Shown one piece after another: positions 26,485 through 35,398 of a stretch of DNA of 64,000 nucleotides. Each line of letters begins with the position of its first letter. Within the stretch, counting starts at the first letter, position 1. The notes under the pieces are model-generated. The model was given only the letters and a program-made list of their open reading frames with translations. It was not told the DNA's origin and did not search any database. A program made the translations under genes and the position numbers. The stretch spans positions 888,501 through 952,500 of the forward strand of contig NZ_CP039934.1 in assembly GCF_009792295.1 (NCBI RefSeq), given 5' to 3'. Source of the stretch: Myroides fluvii. Its GTDB lineage: Bacteria; Bacteroidota; Bacteroidia; Flavobacteriales; Flavobacteriaceae.

Positions 26485-29400
26485 ATGAAAATAGCCGAAA
26501 TATCCATCAAACGTCCGAGCATTATCATTGTGCTATTCATTGCACTTTTACTCGGAGGTATATTTAGTTATAAAAACCTGAGTTATGAACTTATTCCCAA
26601 GTTCGAAGTAAACGTGATTACAGTAGCAACTGTCTATCCAGGAGCTTCCCCTTCGGAAATTGAAAATACCGTAACCAAAAAGATTGAAGATGCTGTTGCT
26701 TCTTTGGAGAATGTAAAAAAAGTAGAAGCCTTATCTTTTGAGAGCTTGTCAACTGTCATGATTTATTTGACTTCAGAAGCCAATGTAGATCTCTCGTTGA
26801 ACGATGCACAGCGCAAGATTAATGCTATCCTCAAAGATTTACCCAAAGACGTTGACCCGCCTTCTTTACAGAAATATTCCCTCAGTGACTTGCCGATCAT
26901 GACCTTGAGCGTGACGAGTAACTTAACGGAAAAGGAGCTCTACGATTTATTAGACAAGAAGATTCAACCGATCTTCTCTCGTGTAGCGGGAGTAGCGAAA
27001 GTAGAATTGGTGGGTGGAGAAGAACGAGAGATTCAAGTTTTACTCGATCCCAAGAAAATTGAAGCTTATGGTTTGAGCGTACCCCTGGTGCAACAAGCCG
27101 TATTGAGTTCCAACTTAGACTTCCCTACGGGAAGTGTAAAATCGGGAGATAAACAAACCCTCATTCGCTTAGCGGGAAAATACAAGAATATTGAAGAGAT
27201 GCGAAACTTAGTTATTGCATCCCAAGGAGGAATAGACATCCGATTAAGCGATATTGCCGATGTACAAGATGGCATCAAAGAAGTGGAGAAAATTGCGCGT
27301 TTAAATCAGCAATCGACTATTTTGATGCAAGTAATCAAGCAATCAGATGCCAATGCAGTAACAGTAAGTGAATTGACACAACAATCCATTGCTGAAGTAG
27401 AAACAAACTACGCCGATATCCAATTAAACATTAAAACGGCCAATGATTCTTCTCAATTTACTTTAGAAGCAGCCAATGCCGTTATGTTTGACTTGTTCTT
27501 GGCCATCGTCCTTGTGGCTTTTGTGATGTTGTTTTTCTTACACAGTTTTAGAAATGCCCTGATTGTAATGGTTGCGATTCCGCTTTCGTTAGTAGCGACC
27601 TTTATAGGAATTTACCTGTTGGGGTATTCGTTAAACCTATTGAGTTTACTAGCCCTTTCACTGGTTGTTGGTATTTTGGTGGACGATGCCATTGTGGTAA
27701 TTGAGAACATTCACCGCCACATGGAGATGGGTAAAAACAAGGTTCGCGCTTCCTTTGATGGGGCGAAAGAAATTGGATTCACCGTAACGGCCATTACCTT
27801 AGTTATTGTTGTCGTATTCTTACCTATTGCCATGTCTTCTGGCTTAGTGCCGAATATCATCAAGCAATTCTGTGTAACAGTAATCATTGCAACGATGTTG
27901 TCATTGTTGGTTTCCTTTACGATTGTTCCTTGGTTATTCTCGAGATATGGGAAAATTGAAGTCATCAAGCCAACCTCTTTCTTTGGAAAGATATTACACG
28001 GATTTGAAAAAGGATTAACTTCATTTACACACAGTATTTCTGGTTTATTGGTTTGGTCTTTACATTCAACACAAAATACAATTACTGTTCTCTTTATTGT
28101 AGCGTTAGCCTTCTTTGGATCTTTAGGTCTCCCTTCGTTGGGGTATATTGGAGGAGAATTTTTCCCTAAAACCGATAAAGGAGAATTTTTAGTTCAGTTA
28201 GAATTAGACAAAGATGCTTCTGTACAGCAGACGAATCTCGTGACCCAAAAAGCAGAGGCCTTCTTGCGTACCAAACCAGAAGTCGTGGATATGATTACTA
28301 CCGTTGGGCAATCTTCCGAAGGATACGGAGGAAGTCAAGCGACCAAATACAAATCGGAGATTCACGTAATCTTAACGGACAAGAAGGAAAGAAGCGAAAG
28401 TTCATTTGTCTATGCGGCAAAATTGAAAAAAGAACTAGCTCCCTTGATGGTAGGGGTAAAAGTAAAAACAGTTCCTGTGGGATTAATTGGTGCTGAAGAA
28501 GCCCCATTAGCCTTGACAATTACAGGTTCTAATTTAGATGATGCGATGGAGTTTGCCATTCAGGCCAAAGATTTGTTGGATCAGATTCCAGGAACAATGG
28601 AAACGAAGTTAACTACAGAAACCGGAAGTCCAGAGATCAATGTCCAAGTCGATCGCGATAAAATGGCAGCCCTTGGTTTAGATATGTACACCGTGGGGAT
28701 GACTATGCAAACCGCATTTAACGGAAACACGGATGGAAAATACCGAGCGGGAGAATACGAATACGATATCAACATTCGCTTCCAGGAATATGCGAGAACC
28801 ACGATTGACGATGTAAAAACCATCAACTTCAAAAACAACCAAGGTCAAGATGTGAAATTAGAACAATTTGCTACGGTTAGCTATAGTTCAGGCCCCTCTA
28901 TTTTAGAGCGCAGAGACAAGAGTCCGTCAGTAACCATTAAATCCCAAACCATTGGGCGTTCCCCTGGAGATATTGCCAATGATTGGTTGCCTCAATTTGA
29001 TCAGTTAACCTTAAAACCAGGAGTAAAATACCAATGGACCGGAACAATGGAAGATCAAGAAGAAGGTTTTGGTACTTTGGGAATTGCCTTGCTTGCGGCT
29101 ATTATTTTAGTATATCTGGTAATGGTTGCACTTTATGACAGTTTTTCTAAGCCGTTCATCGTTATCTTCTCTGTGCCTTTGTCCTTTATTGGCGCTTTAT
29201 TAGCCTTGGCCATCGCCAATATTTCCTTAAACATTTTTACCATTTTAGGGATTATCATGCTGATTGGTCTAGTGTGTAAGAATGCCATTTTGCTGGTGGA
29301 CTTTGCCAACCACAGAGTCGAAGCGGGTGATAGTGTACACGACGCCTTAATTGCGGCAAACCACGCGCGTTTACGTCCAATTTTAATGACGACAATTGCC

Positions 29401-29646
29401 ATGGTTATCGGTATGGTACCGATTGCATTAGCCGATGGCGCAGGAGCAGAAATGAACAACGGATTAGCTGTGGTTATCATTGGTGGATTACTGTCTTCCT
29501 TGCTGCTCACCCTAGTTATCGTGCCAATCATCTACTCTATTTTCGATAAAATAGGCAAGCGATTTGGCAAAAAAGAAAAGCTAGATTATCAAGCAGAAAT
29601 GGAAGCGGACTATGAGCCTAACCATCATTTTGTAGATCATCACTAG
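26485..29646 (+). CDS. RND-family inner-membrane efflux transporter
   Basis: Proton-driven pump of the AcrB/hydrophobe-amphiphile type, 1053 residues. The N-terminal KRPSIIIVLFIALLLGG helix, two large periplasmic loops (porter domains with VYPGASPSEIENTV), and twelve membrane helices in two halves are visible. The proton-relay aspartates fall in the VVGILVDDAIVVIENIHRHM segment. The substrate cannot be told. Last gene of the TetR operon and closed by a terminator. Confidence 0.94.
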   Translation: MKIAEISIKRPSIIIVLFIALLLGGIFSYKNLSYELIPKFEVNVITVATVYPGASPSEIENTVTKKIEDAVASLENVKKVEALSFESLSTVMIYLTSEANVDLSLNDAQRKINAILKDLPKDVDPPSLQKYSLSDLPIMTLSVTSNLTEKELYDLLDKKIQPIFSRVAGVAKVELVGGEEREIQVLLDPKKIEAYGLSVPLVQQAVLSSNLDFPTGSVKSGDKQTLIRLAGKYKNIEEMRNLVIASQGGIDIRLSDIADVQDGIKEVEKIARLNQQSTILMQVIKQSDANAVTVSELTQQSIAEVETNYADIQLNIKTANDSSQFTLEAANAVMFDLFLAIVLVAFVMLFFLHSFRNALIVMVAIPLSLVATFIGIYLLGYSLNLLSLLALSLVVGILVDDAIVVIENIHRHMEMGKNKVRASFDGAKEIGFTVTAITLVIVVVFLPIAMSSGLVPNIIKQFCVTVIIATMLSLLVSFTIVPWLFSRYGKIEVIKPTSFFGKILHGFEKGLTSFTHSISGLLVWSLHSTQNTITVLFIVALAFFGSLGLPSLGYIGGEFFPKTDKGEFLVQLELDKDASVQQTNLVTQKAEAFLRTKPEVVDMITTVGQSSEGYGGSQATKYKSEIHVILTDKKERSESSFVYAAKLKKELAPLMVGVKVKTVPVGLIGAEEAPLALTITGSNLDDAMEFAIQAKDLLDQIPGTMETKLTTETGSPEINVQVDRDKMAALGLDMYTVGMTMQTAFNGNTDGKYRAGEYEYDINIRFQEYARTTIDDVKTINFKNNQGQDVKLEQFATVSYSSGPSILERRDKSPSVTIKSQTIGRSPGDIANDWLPQFDQLTLKPGVKYQWTGTMEDQEEGFGTLGIALLAAIILVYLVMVALYDSFSKPFIVIFSVPLSFIGALLALAIANISLNIFTILGIIMLIGLVCKNAILLVDFANHRVEAGDSVHDALIAANHARLRPILMTTIAMVIGMVPIALADGAGAEMNNGLAVVIIGGLLSSLLLTLVIVPIIYSIFDKIGKRFGKKEKLDYQAEMEADYEPNHHFVDHH

Positions 29647-29682
29647 GCGCACATCCTCGTTGATCTAGATAAAACGAAATAC

Positions 29683-29717
29683 AAATAGAGTAGAAAAGTA
29701 AATTTTCTACTCTATTT
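29683..29717. terminator. Intrinsic terminator of the efflux operon
   Basis: A 15-bp perfect stem (29683-29697 with 29703-29717) with loop GTAAA and a T-rich tail, 37 bases after the RND stop. Confidence 0.88.
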
Positions 29718-29953
29718 TTTTCTTAGAACTCCTCTTGACTTTCTCTAATTGGTTAAAAAACTGCTTTTTTGAACCTGCTTTTTGTCATTTTTTCATTCCG
29801 TAGCCCTGCTATGCAACTTAAAAATGCCTTTAATCAAACTCAAATAGTTAATTTTCACTTCAATCAAAAAAGTCAAGATCAGTTCTTAACCTAAAACAAC
29901 TTTTTTTTCCGTCGGACTTCTTATTTTTATCGCTTTAACTATGTCATTTAATC
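29718..29953. other. Gene-free stretch before the AraC regulator
   Basis: AT-rich, no open frame with features and no clear promoter match. It must carry the promoter of the AraC-type gene. Confidence 0.4.
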
Positions 29954-30850
29954 GTGAAAAATAATTATATACAATCTTACTCTATTGCTGATATCTTAAA
30001 TCGATATGAGCGTTTCATTGTTGACAAGCGACTAGCAGTAGTAGAGATTGGCCCAAAACACAGCCAGTATTTTGTTATTGGCAAACCCTATAAATTTGCT
30101 TCATTTGGCTTAATTCTCATCACTTCGGGTGAATGTGAGATTACCATTAATTTAGAGCCCACCAAAGTAAAGAAAAACGATATTCTCGTGGTGTTACCTC
30201 AACAATTCTTTGAAATTATCCACTTTACCAAAGACTTTAGCGTACAAGCTTTTTTTGCCAGTGGAGAATTATTCTTAGATGCGGGATTTCACTTAAAATC
30301 GAACAATCTATTTCATTTTTTTTCTTCTCAGTATCCCAAGATATTACCCTTGAATACCTATATTATCAAGGAAATCAACTATCATTTGAAGCGACTTAAC
30401 AAACTTGTTTTTGACAAAGACAATATCTTTACCCATCAATTGATTCTCCATCATTTTTCGATTTTGATGTACGAATTGGGTCATTTTTACAACAAAAGAG
30501 TTTTAGCAAAAACAGAAAAAAAGACCCTTCGCAAAGAAGAGCTAACCAAAAACTTCCTCTTTTTGGTTTCCTCTCATTTCAAAAAAGAGCGAAGTGTACA
30601 ATTCTATGCGGATCACCTATTTATCAGTCGCAAGCACCTAACGAAAATTATAGCGGAAGTATTTGGCAAAGCGCCCAAGGATATTATTGTAGAGACCATC
30701 ATCTTAGAGGCGAAAATTATGTTGAAAAACCCTACTAATTCAATCACTCAAGTGGCCACTGAACTCAATTTTCAAGATGTCGCGCTTTTCAGTAAGTTTT
30801 TCAAAAACAGTACAGGAATCTCACCTAGAGAATTTAAGTTAATAAATTAA
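29954..30850 (+). CDS. AraC-family transcriptional regulator
   Basis: A 298-residue regulator with an N-terminal cupin-like sensing half and a C-terminal double helix-turn-helix. The DNA-binding part shows FYADHLFISRKHLTKIIAEV and the second-HTH signature TQVATELNFQDVALFSKFFK followed by NSTGISPREF. Translation starts at GTG. The fatty-acid gene fabH follows 158 bases later with no clear terminator between. The effector is unknown. Confidence 0.9.
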   Translation: MKNNYIQSYSIADILNRYERFIVDKRLAVVEIGPKHSQYFVIGKPYKFASFGLILITSGECEITINLEPTKVKKNDILVVLPQQFFEIIHFTKDFSVQAFFASGELFLDAGFHLKSNNLFHFFSSQYPKILPLNTYIIKEINYHLKRLNKLVFDKDNIFTHQLILHHFSILMYELGHFYNKRVLAKTEKKTLRKEELTKNFLFLVSSHFKKERSVQFYADHLFISRKHLTKIIAEVFGKAPKDIIVETIILEAKIMLKNPTNSITQVATELNFQDVALFSKFFKNSTGISPREFKLIN

Positions 30851-31007
30851 CATTTAATAAAATTTATGCGTCTTTTAGACAACTTATTCCGTTTATTTAA
30901 CCACTAATATTTCCGCAAAAATAGCGAGATTTGAGTCCCTTTAATGGAAAAAACAGCTCAAAACGCAAGTAACTATTATTTGCATATAAGACGCAAAACA
31001 AACAACA

Positions 31008-32000
31008 ATGTTAAAAAACAAACAACAATATGCTCAACTAACGGCCCTTGGGGGTTACCTACCGCCAAAAAGACGCACCAATGCTGATTTAGAACGTTTA
31101 TCGGACACTTCTGACGAGTGGATCATGAAGAGAACGGGAATCAAAGAGCGCCGAATTTTAGAAGATGGTCTAGCGACATCGGACATGGCTGTAGCCGCTA
31201 TAAAAGAATTGTGTGCTGCATATCAAAAAAACGCAGAGGATATTGACGCACTTCTCATTGCGACTTCCTCCCCTGACATGCCCATGCCCTCAACAGCCAA
31301 TATCGTTTGCCACAAGCTAAACCTCAAAAACGTATGGGCTTTCGACATGAATGCAGCTTGTTCTGGTTTTTTGTATGCTTTAGATATGGGGGCAGCTTTA
31401 GTAGAAACAGGTCGTTACAAAAATGTCGTGGTTGTCGGAGCAGATAAAATTAGCACGTATGTAAATAGCAAAGATCGCTCAACCAATATTCTATTTGGTG
31501 ATGGAGCGGGTGCAGTTTGGTTAGAGCCTTCTGCAGAGACTGGAATTTTAGATGCTTTATTACTCAGTGATGGCAAGGGAATCGAATACCTCAACATCAA
31601 AGGTGGAGGTTCCTTGTATCCTCATGACGCTGAAGATTGGAATGAGGAGCATCGTTATTTAAAACAAGATGGCAAGGTAGTCTTCAAAAATGCGGTAACC
31701 GCAATGAGTGCAGCTTGTCAAACGCTCTTAAAAAAGAATGATCTAACCATTGATAACGTCAATTGGCTCGTTGCTCATCAAGCAAATAAACGCATCATTG
31801 ATGCTGTCGGTAAAGAATTGGATATCGAAACACACAAAGCCTTAAATAATATTACCTATTCTGGTAATACCATTGCCGCTACGATCCCCCTATGTCTGTG
31901 GGAATTTAAAGATCAAATTCAAAAAGGGGATTTACTCTTGCTTACTGCTTTCGGCGCAGGATTTTCTTGGGGTGCGAGTTTATTACAGTGGAATATATAA
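31008..32000 (+). CDS. fabH: 3-Oxoacyl-ACP synthase III (KASIII)
   Basis: Condenses acyl-CoA with malonyl-ACP to start fatty-acid synthesis. The catalytic triad is complete: Cys118 in DMNAACSGFLYA, His in NWLVAHQANKRII, and Asn in NITYSGNTIAATIP. The 330-residue length is standard. It stands apart from other fab genes; it could be a second FabH with different primer specificity, as is common in branched-chain-producing Bacteroidota. Confidence 0.93.
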   Translation: MLKNKQQYAQLTALGGYLPPKRRTNADLERLSDTSDEWIMKRTGIKERRILEDGLATSDMAVAAIKELCAAYQKNAEDIDALLIATSSPDMPMPSTANIVCHKLNLKNVWAFDMNAACSGFLYALDMGAALVETGRYKNVVVVGADKISTYVNSKDRSTNILFGDGAGAVWLEPSAETGILDALLLSDGKGIEYLNIKGGGSLYPHDAEDWNEEHRYLKQDGKVVFKNAVTAMSAACQTLLKKNDLTIDNVNWLVAHQANKRIIDAVGKELDIETHKALNNITYSGNTIAATIPLCLWEFKDQIQKGDLLLLTAFGAGFSWGASLLQWNI

Positions 32001-32055
32001 AATCAAAAGACGCGGGATTTTATTGGAAACCCCCGCCATTTGTACTAAATAAATA

Positions 32056-32085
32056 AAAAAGAGGTCTCCATCGGAGGCCTCTTTT
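32056..32085 (+). terminator. Intrinsic terminator of fabH
   Basis: A 14-bp stem with one G-U pair (AAAAAGAGGTCTCC with GGAGGCCTCTTTTT), 3-base loop and T-run. Confidence 0.85.
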
Positions 32086-32132
32086 TGTTTATAATTATGT
32101 AAACGATAGGTTCTGGTTAGATTGCACGGCTA

Positions 32133-32444
32133 TTAACTTAATTCCTCTGGGAAGTCAACACCTTTCTCTTGAAGATATTGAACAAGTTGTGCGTGCTTTG
32201 TTTGTAAATCTGAAGTACAATCACATGCAATAGGGCAAATTTGAAAAGGAGAGATTTCTAGAATTATAGCAATCTCATTTAATACATCATTCTTCAATTT
32301 TGTCTTTCCACTCTCAATATCAGAATAGGCCTTTTGTGAAATATTAAGCTTCATCGCTACATATTCCTGAGAAAAACCTAACTCCTTTCGCCTTGTACGC
32401 ATCTTTTCTGATTGATTTTTACATTTTTGTGCTGGTGTTTGCAT
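32133..32444 (-). CDS. XRE-family helix-turn-helix regulator
   Basis: A 103-residue protein with one HTH_3 domain (RTRRKELGFSQEYVAMKLNI then SQKAYSDIESGKTKL). After the HTH comes a Cys-rich stretch (CPIACDC) that could bind metal or be redox sensitive. Single gene, with a -7 box 34 bases upstream. Its target is not evident. Confidence 0.85.
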   Translation of the reverse strand: MQTPAQKCKNQSEKMRTRRKELGFSQEYVAMKLNISQKAYSDIESGKTKLKNDVLNEIAIILEISPFQICPIACDCTSDLQTKHAQLVQYLQEKGVDFPEELS

Positions 32445-32477
32445 AATAAACCTCGTAGTTTAATAAATTATCTCACA

Positions 32478-32485
32478 CAAAGGTA
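32478..32485 (-). promoter_or_regulatory. -7 box of the XRE gene
   Basis: Minus-strand TACCTTTG. The same octamer occurs on the plus strand at 32528, making a divergent pair in inverted orientation. Confidence 0.4.
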
Positions 32486-32539
32486 ACACTTTATTATATT
32501 TTAGTTCCTTTTTATTAAACTTTATCGTACCTTTGGTTA

Positions 32540-32650
32540 ACATAAACAACAAAATCAATGTCAAGCTTAAAATGAATGACTGAAAATTGATATTCAAAAA
32601 ATTCATATATGCTTAACGAAAAAACTGCTTTCCCCAAAAGCAGTTTTTTT
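32540..32650 (+). ncRNA. Candidate small RNA
   Basis: A TACCTTTG -7 box (32528-32535) is followed by about 110 bases without a real open frame and then a strong intrinsic terminator (13-bp stem 32619-32631 with 32637-32649 plus T7). No -33 TTG is seen at the usual distance, so the promoter half of the evidence is incomplete. The only in-frame peptide is five residues. Confidence 0.3.
32619..32650 (+). terminator. Intrinsic terminator without an upstream gene
   Basis: A 13-bp perfect stem, CCCCA loop, T7 tail. No plus-strand coding gene precedes it within 600 bases (fabH has its own terminator), which suggests a short noncoding transcript. Confidence 0.8.
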
Positions 32651-32794
32651 TATGTTCACTTTTGCCCTTTTCCTGTTCGATAATGAACACCCCCTCACCA
32701 ATCAAAAAATACAAGATACTGAAAATTAGAAATTTAAACAAACATTAATCCCTTGGCATAGCTTTAGTCTTCTATCTATCAAATAAACCAACCG

Positions 32795-35179
32795 ATGAAA
32801 ACTAAACTAAGCACTTTTATTCTGTTTTTCACCCTTTCTTGTGTCAGCTTTGCACAAGTTAAACTTTCTGGCACCGTTGTCAATCCCAGCCAACAACCCC
32901 TTGATTTTGCCGAAATTTTATTACTTGACCAAAATGAGAAGCTACTTCAACATACCTACACGGATGAAACAGGTCAATTCTCGTTTGAAAACATCCCTTC
33001 CGATTCTTATACTTTACGTGTAAATAATCTCGGAATCACGCAATATGAAACAAGCATAACCCTAACTCAGGATGTGACATTAGCACCTTTGACTGTTCAA
33101 AACGACAAAATGCTAGATGAAATTGTCGTGGCTACCCAAGCAAAAGTATTTGAGCGAAAAGTAGATCGCACCGTGTTCAATATTGAACAATCTGTACACG
33201 CAAACAACAGCAATGCCAAAGACCTTTTAAAGCTTACCCCTGGACTAAAGGTGGATAAGGATCAAATCGCATTAATCGGAAAAAGCAGCATGCAAGTGAT
33301 GATTAACGACAAAATGTTGCCTTTAACAGGAGAAGAACTGATGAACTACCTGCAAACTATTCCTTCTGAAACCATTCAAAAGATCGAGATTATCAGCACA
33401 CCACCAGCAAAATACGAAGCTAGTGGCAACAGCGGATTAATCAATATTGTATTAAAACAAGCCAAACACAATTCGTGGAACAATCAGATCAGCACAGGCT
33501 TTGAAGCAACAGATAAAGCGTTGTGGAAAATTAGCGATGTATTCAATTACAGCAAAAACAAGCTATCCCTTGCTGGTGCAATGAATGCCAGTAGGGGTTA
33601 CAACCAAGAAATTGGAAAAATGAACTTGCATTATCCTACAGAAACTTGGAATACTGTTTATCGCGAAACAAAACAGAACAAAGACCTTTCGGGTAGTTTT
33701 CAGTTGGATTATCAAGCGACACCTAAAACTGGATTCGGCGTTCAATATAGAGGAAGTAAAAACACGCAACAAACAACAGATAACAATCAAGTCGATGTGA
33801 ATAACTCGGTTGATAACTTGATTAAAAACATCAATACGAAAGGAAAATCGAGTCCAGATTTCAACAATCACGCCATCAATTTAAATCTGACACATAAGTT
33901 TGATACTGTGGGTAATAAACTAAATTTAGACTTGGATTACTTTAACTACAAAATCAATAAATCACGAGTTTTCAACACAAATACGCACTATGTTGATAAC
34001 TTTGTTAACAATGACCAACAAGCTCAAACCGAAGGAGATCAGAAAATAGACAATTACAGTGCAAAAATAGACTTAGAACACCCGTTTTCTTTTGCCAACT
34101 TATCTTATGGAGCTAAAGTGAGCGTTGTAAAAACAGTTAACAATGCTAACTCTTCTACCTTCAATGGTCAAACGACGCTACCTGAAATCATACAAGCCGA
34201 TCACTTTATTTACAGAGAGAACATTCAAGCCGCCTACGTAAGTGCATCAAAATCATTTGGAAAAAAATGGGAAGCTCAGGTGGGTTTACGCGTAGAGAGC
34301 ACGCAAACCACAGGCGAATCAATAGCGACGCAAACCACAGAAAAGACGAATTACACCGAACTTTTCCCCACGCTTTATGTAAGTTATAAAATCAATGAGG
34401 AGAACAATCTCTCCATGAGTGCGAATCGACGTATCAGCAGACCGAGTTTTTGGCAACTAAACCCCTTCCGTTGGTATGTCAATGAATACAACTATGTAAC
34501 GGGAGATCCAGCCTTAAAGCCTACGTATGTAAATGCAATGAACGTAAACTATACCTTCAAGAACAAATTATTTATTAATGCATCCTATTCAAAAGTAACA
34601 GATCTTGCTTCTCAATATTCAAACATTGACACCGAAAACCATATCCAAGTATTGAAACAAGGCAACATTTTTGATGCAGCTAGTACCAACCTGAGTATCA
34701 CCCATGTATTTGACACTTGGCATTGGTTAAACTCCCAAAACACACTATCGGCGTTCTACAATTCGAGTAAGTTAATTCAGGATGTTCAGGTAGACACTCA
34801 CGATGGAATGGGGTACTATTTTAGCTCTAACAATACGCTTCAGCTCAATGCAGACAAAACGTTTCAGGCTCAAGTCGACTTTTGGTATCAATCGAAATTA
34901 AACAATGGAAACTGGAAATTAAAACCGATGTACGGATTAAACTTAGGATTAAAATACGCCATGTTAGACAAGAAATTAAACATTTCTGCTTATATGAATG
35001 ACATTTTAAGAACTTCCCATTTACGTGCACAAGCAACTTCAGATGGTGTAAAACAACAGTACAATATGTATCATGACAATCGCTATTTCACCTTAGGCTT
35101 GAGCTATAGCTTTGGAAATTCTAAAATCCAAGTAAAAGAACGTCAAGGAAGCAATAAAGACATTATCAACAGAAAATAA
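32795..35179 (+). CDS. TonB-receptor-like outer-membrane barrel protein (copy 1)
   Basis: A 794-residue outer-membrane protein. Signal peptide, then a carboxypeptidase-regulatory-like beta domain (about residues 22-100), a plug-like region (IGKSSMQVMINDKMLPLTGE and YEASGNSGLINIVLKQ), and a long barrel with many aromatic turns. This is the arrangement of the outer-membrane beta-barrel group related to TonB-dependent receptors. No SusD-like lipoprotein is adjacent. It is a close paralogue of the next gene in domain order and plug motifs. The ligand is unknown. Confidence 0.88.
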   Translation: MKTKLSTFILFFTLSCVSFAQVKLSGTVVNPSQQPLDFAEILLLDQNEKLLQHTYTDETGQFSFENIPSDSYTLRVNNLGITQYETSITLTQDVTLAPLTVQNDKMLDEIVVATQAKVFERKVDRTVFNIEQSVHANNSNAKDLLKLTPGLKVDKDQIALIGKSSMQVMINDKMLPLTGEELMNYLQTIPSETIQKIEIISTPPAKYEASGNSGLINIVLKQAKHNSWNNQISTGFEATDKALWKISDVFNYSKNKLSLAGAMNASRGYNQEIGKMNLHYPTETWNTVYRETKQNKDLSGSFQLDYQATPKTGFGVQYRGSKNTQQTTDNNQVDVNNSVDNLIKNINTKGKSSPDFNNHAINLNLTHKFDTVGNKLNLDLDYFNYKINKSRVFNTNTHYVDNFVNNDQQAQTEGDQKIDNYSAKIDLEHPFSFANLSYGAKVSVVKTVNNANSSTFNGQTTLPEIIQADHFIYRENIQAAYVSASKSFGKKWEAQVGLRVESTQTTGESIATQTTEKTNYTELFPTLYVSYKINEENNLSMSANRRISRPSFWQLNPFRWYVNEYNYVTGDPALKPTYVNAMNVNYTFKNKLFINASYSKVTDLASQYSNIDTENHIQVLKQGNIFDAASTNLSITHVFDTWHWLNSQNTLSAFYNSSKLIQDVQVDTHDGMGYYFSSNNTLQLNADKTFQAQVDFWYQSKLNNGNWKLKPMYGLNLGLKYAMLDKKLNISAYMNDILRTSHLRAQATSDGVKQQYNMYHDNRYFTLGLSYSFGNSKIQVKERQGSNKDIINRK

Positions 35180-35398
35180 AAAGACTTGTTCATAACCTGG
35201 TTAACAACTTTCAGAAACACCTGATTTACAAGCAATAAAAACATTTTAAAAGCAAAAGTTATAAACAATACTAAAATAGTAGTAACAAAATAGTTAGAAC
35301 GACTACTTATAAGCATCAATCAAGTTATAAACAAAAAAAACACCACTTGTTAACAAACTTATCAACATTGTTAATAAGTACAGAACAACCTTATCACT

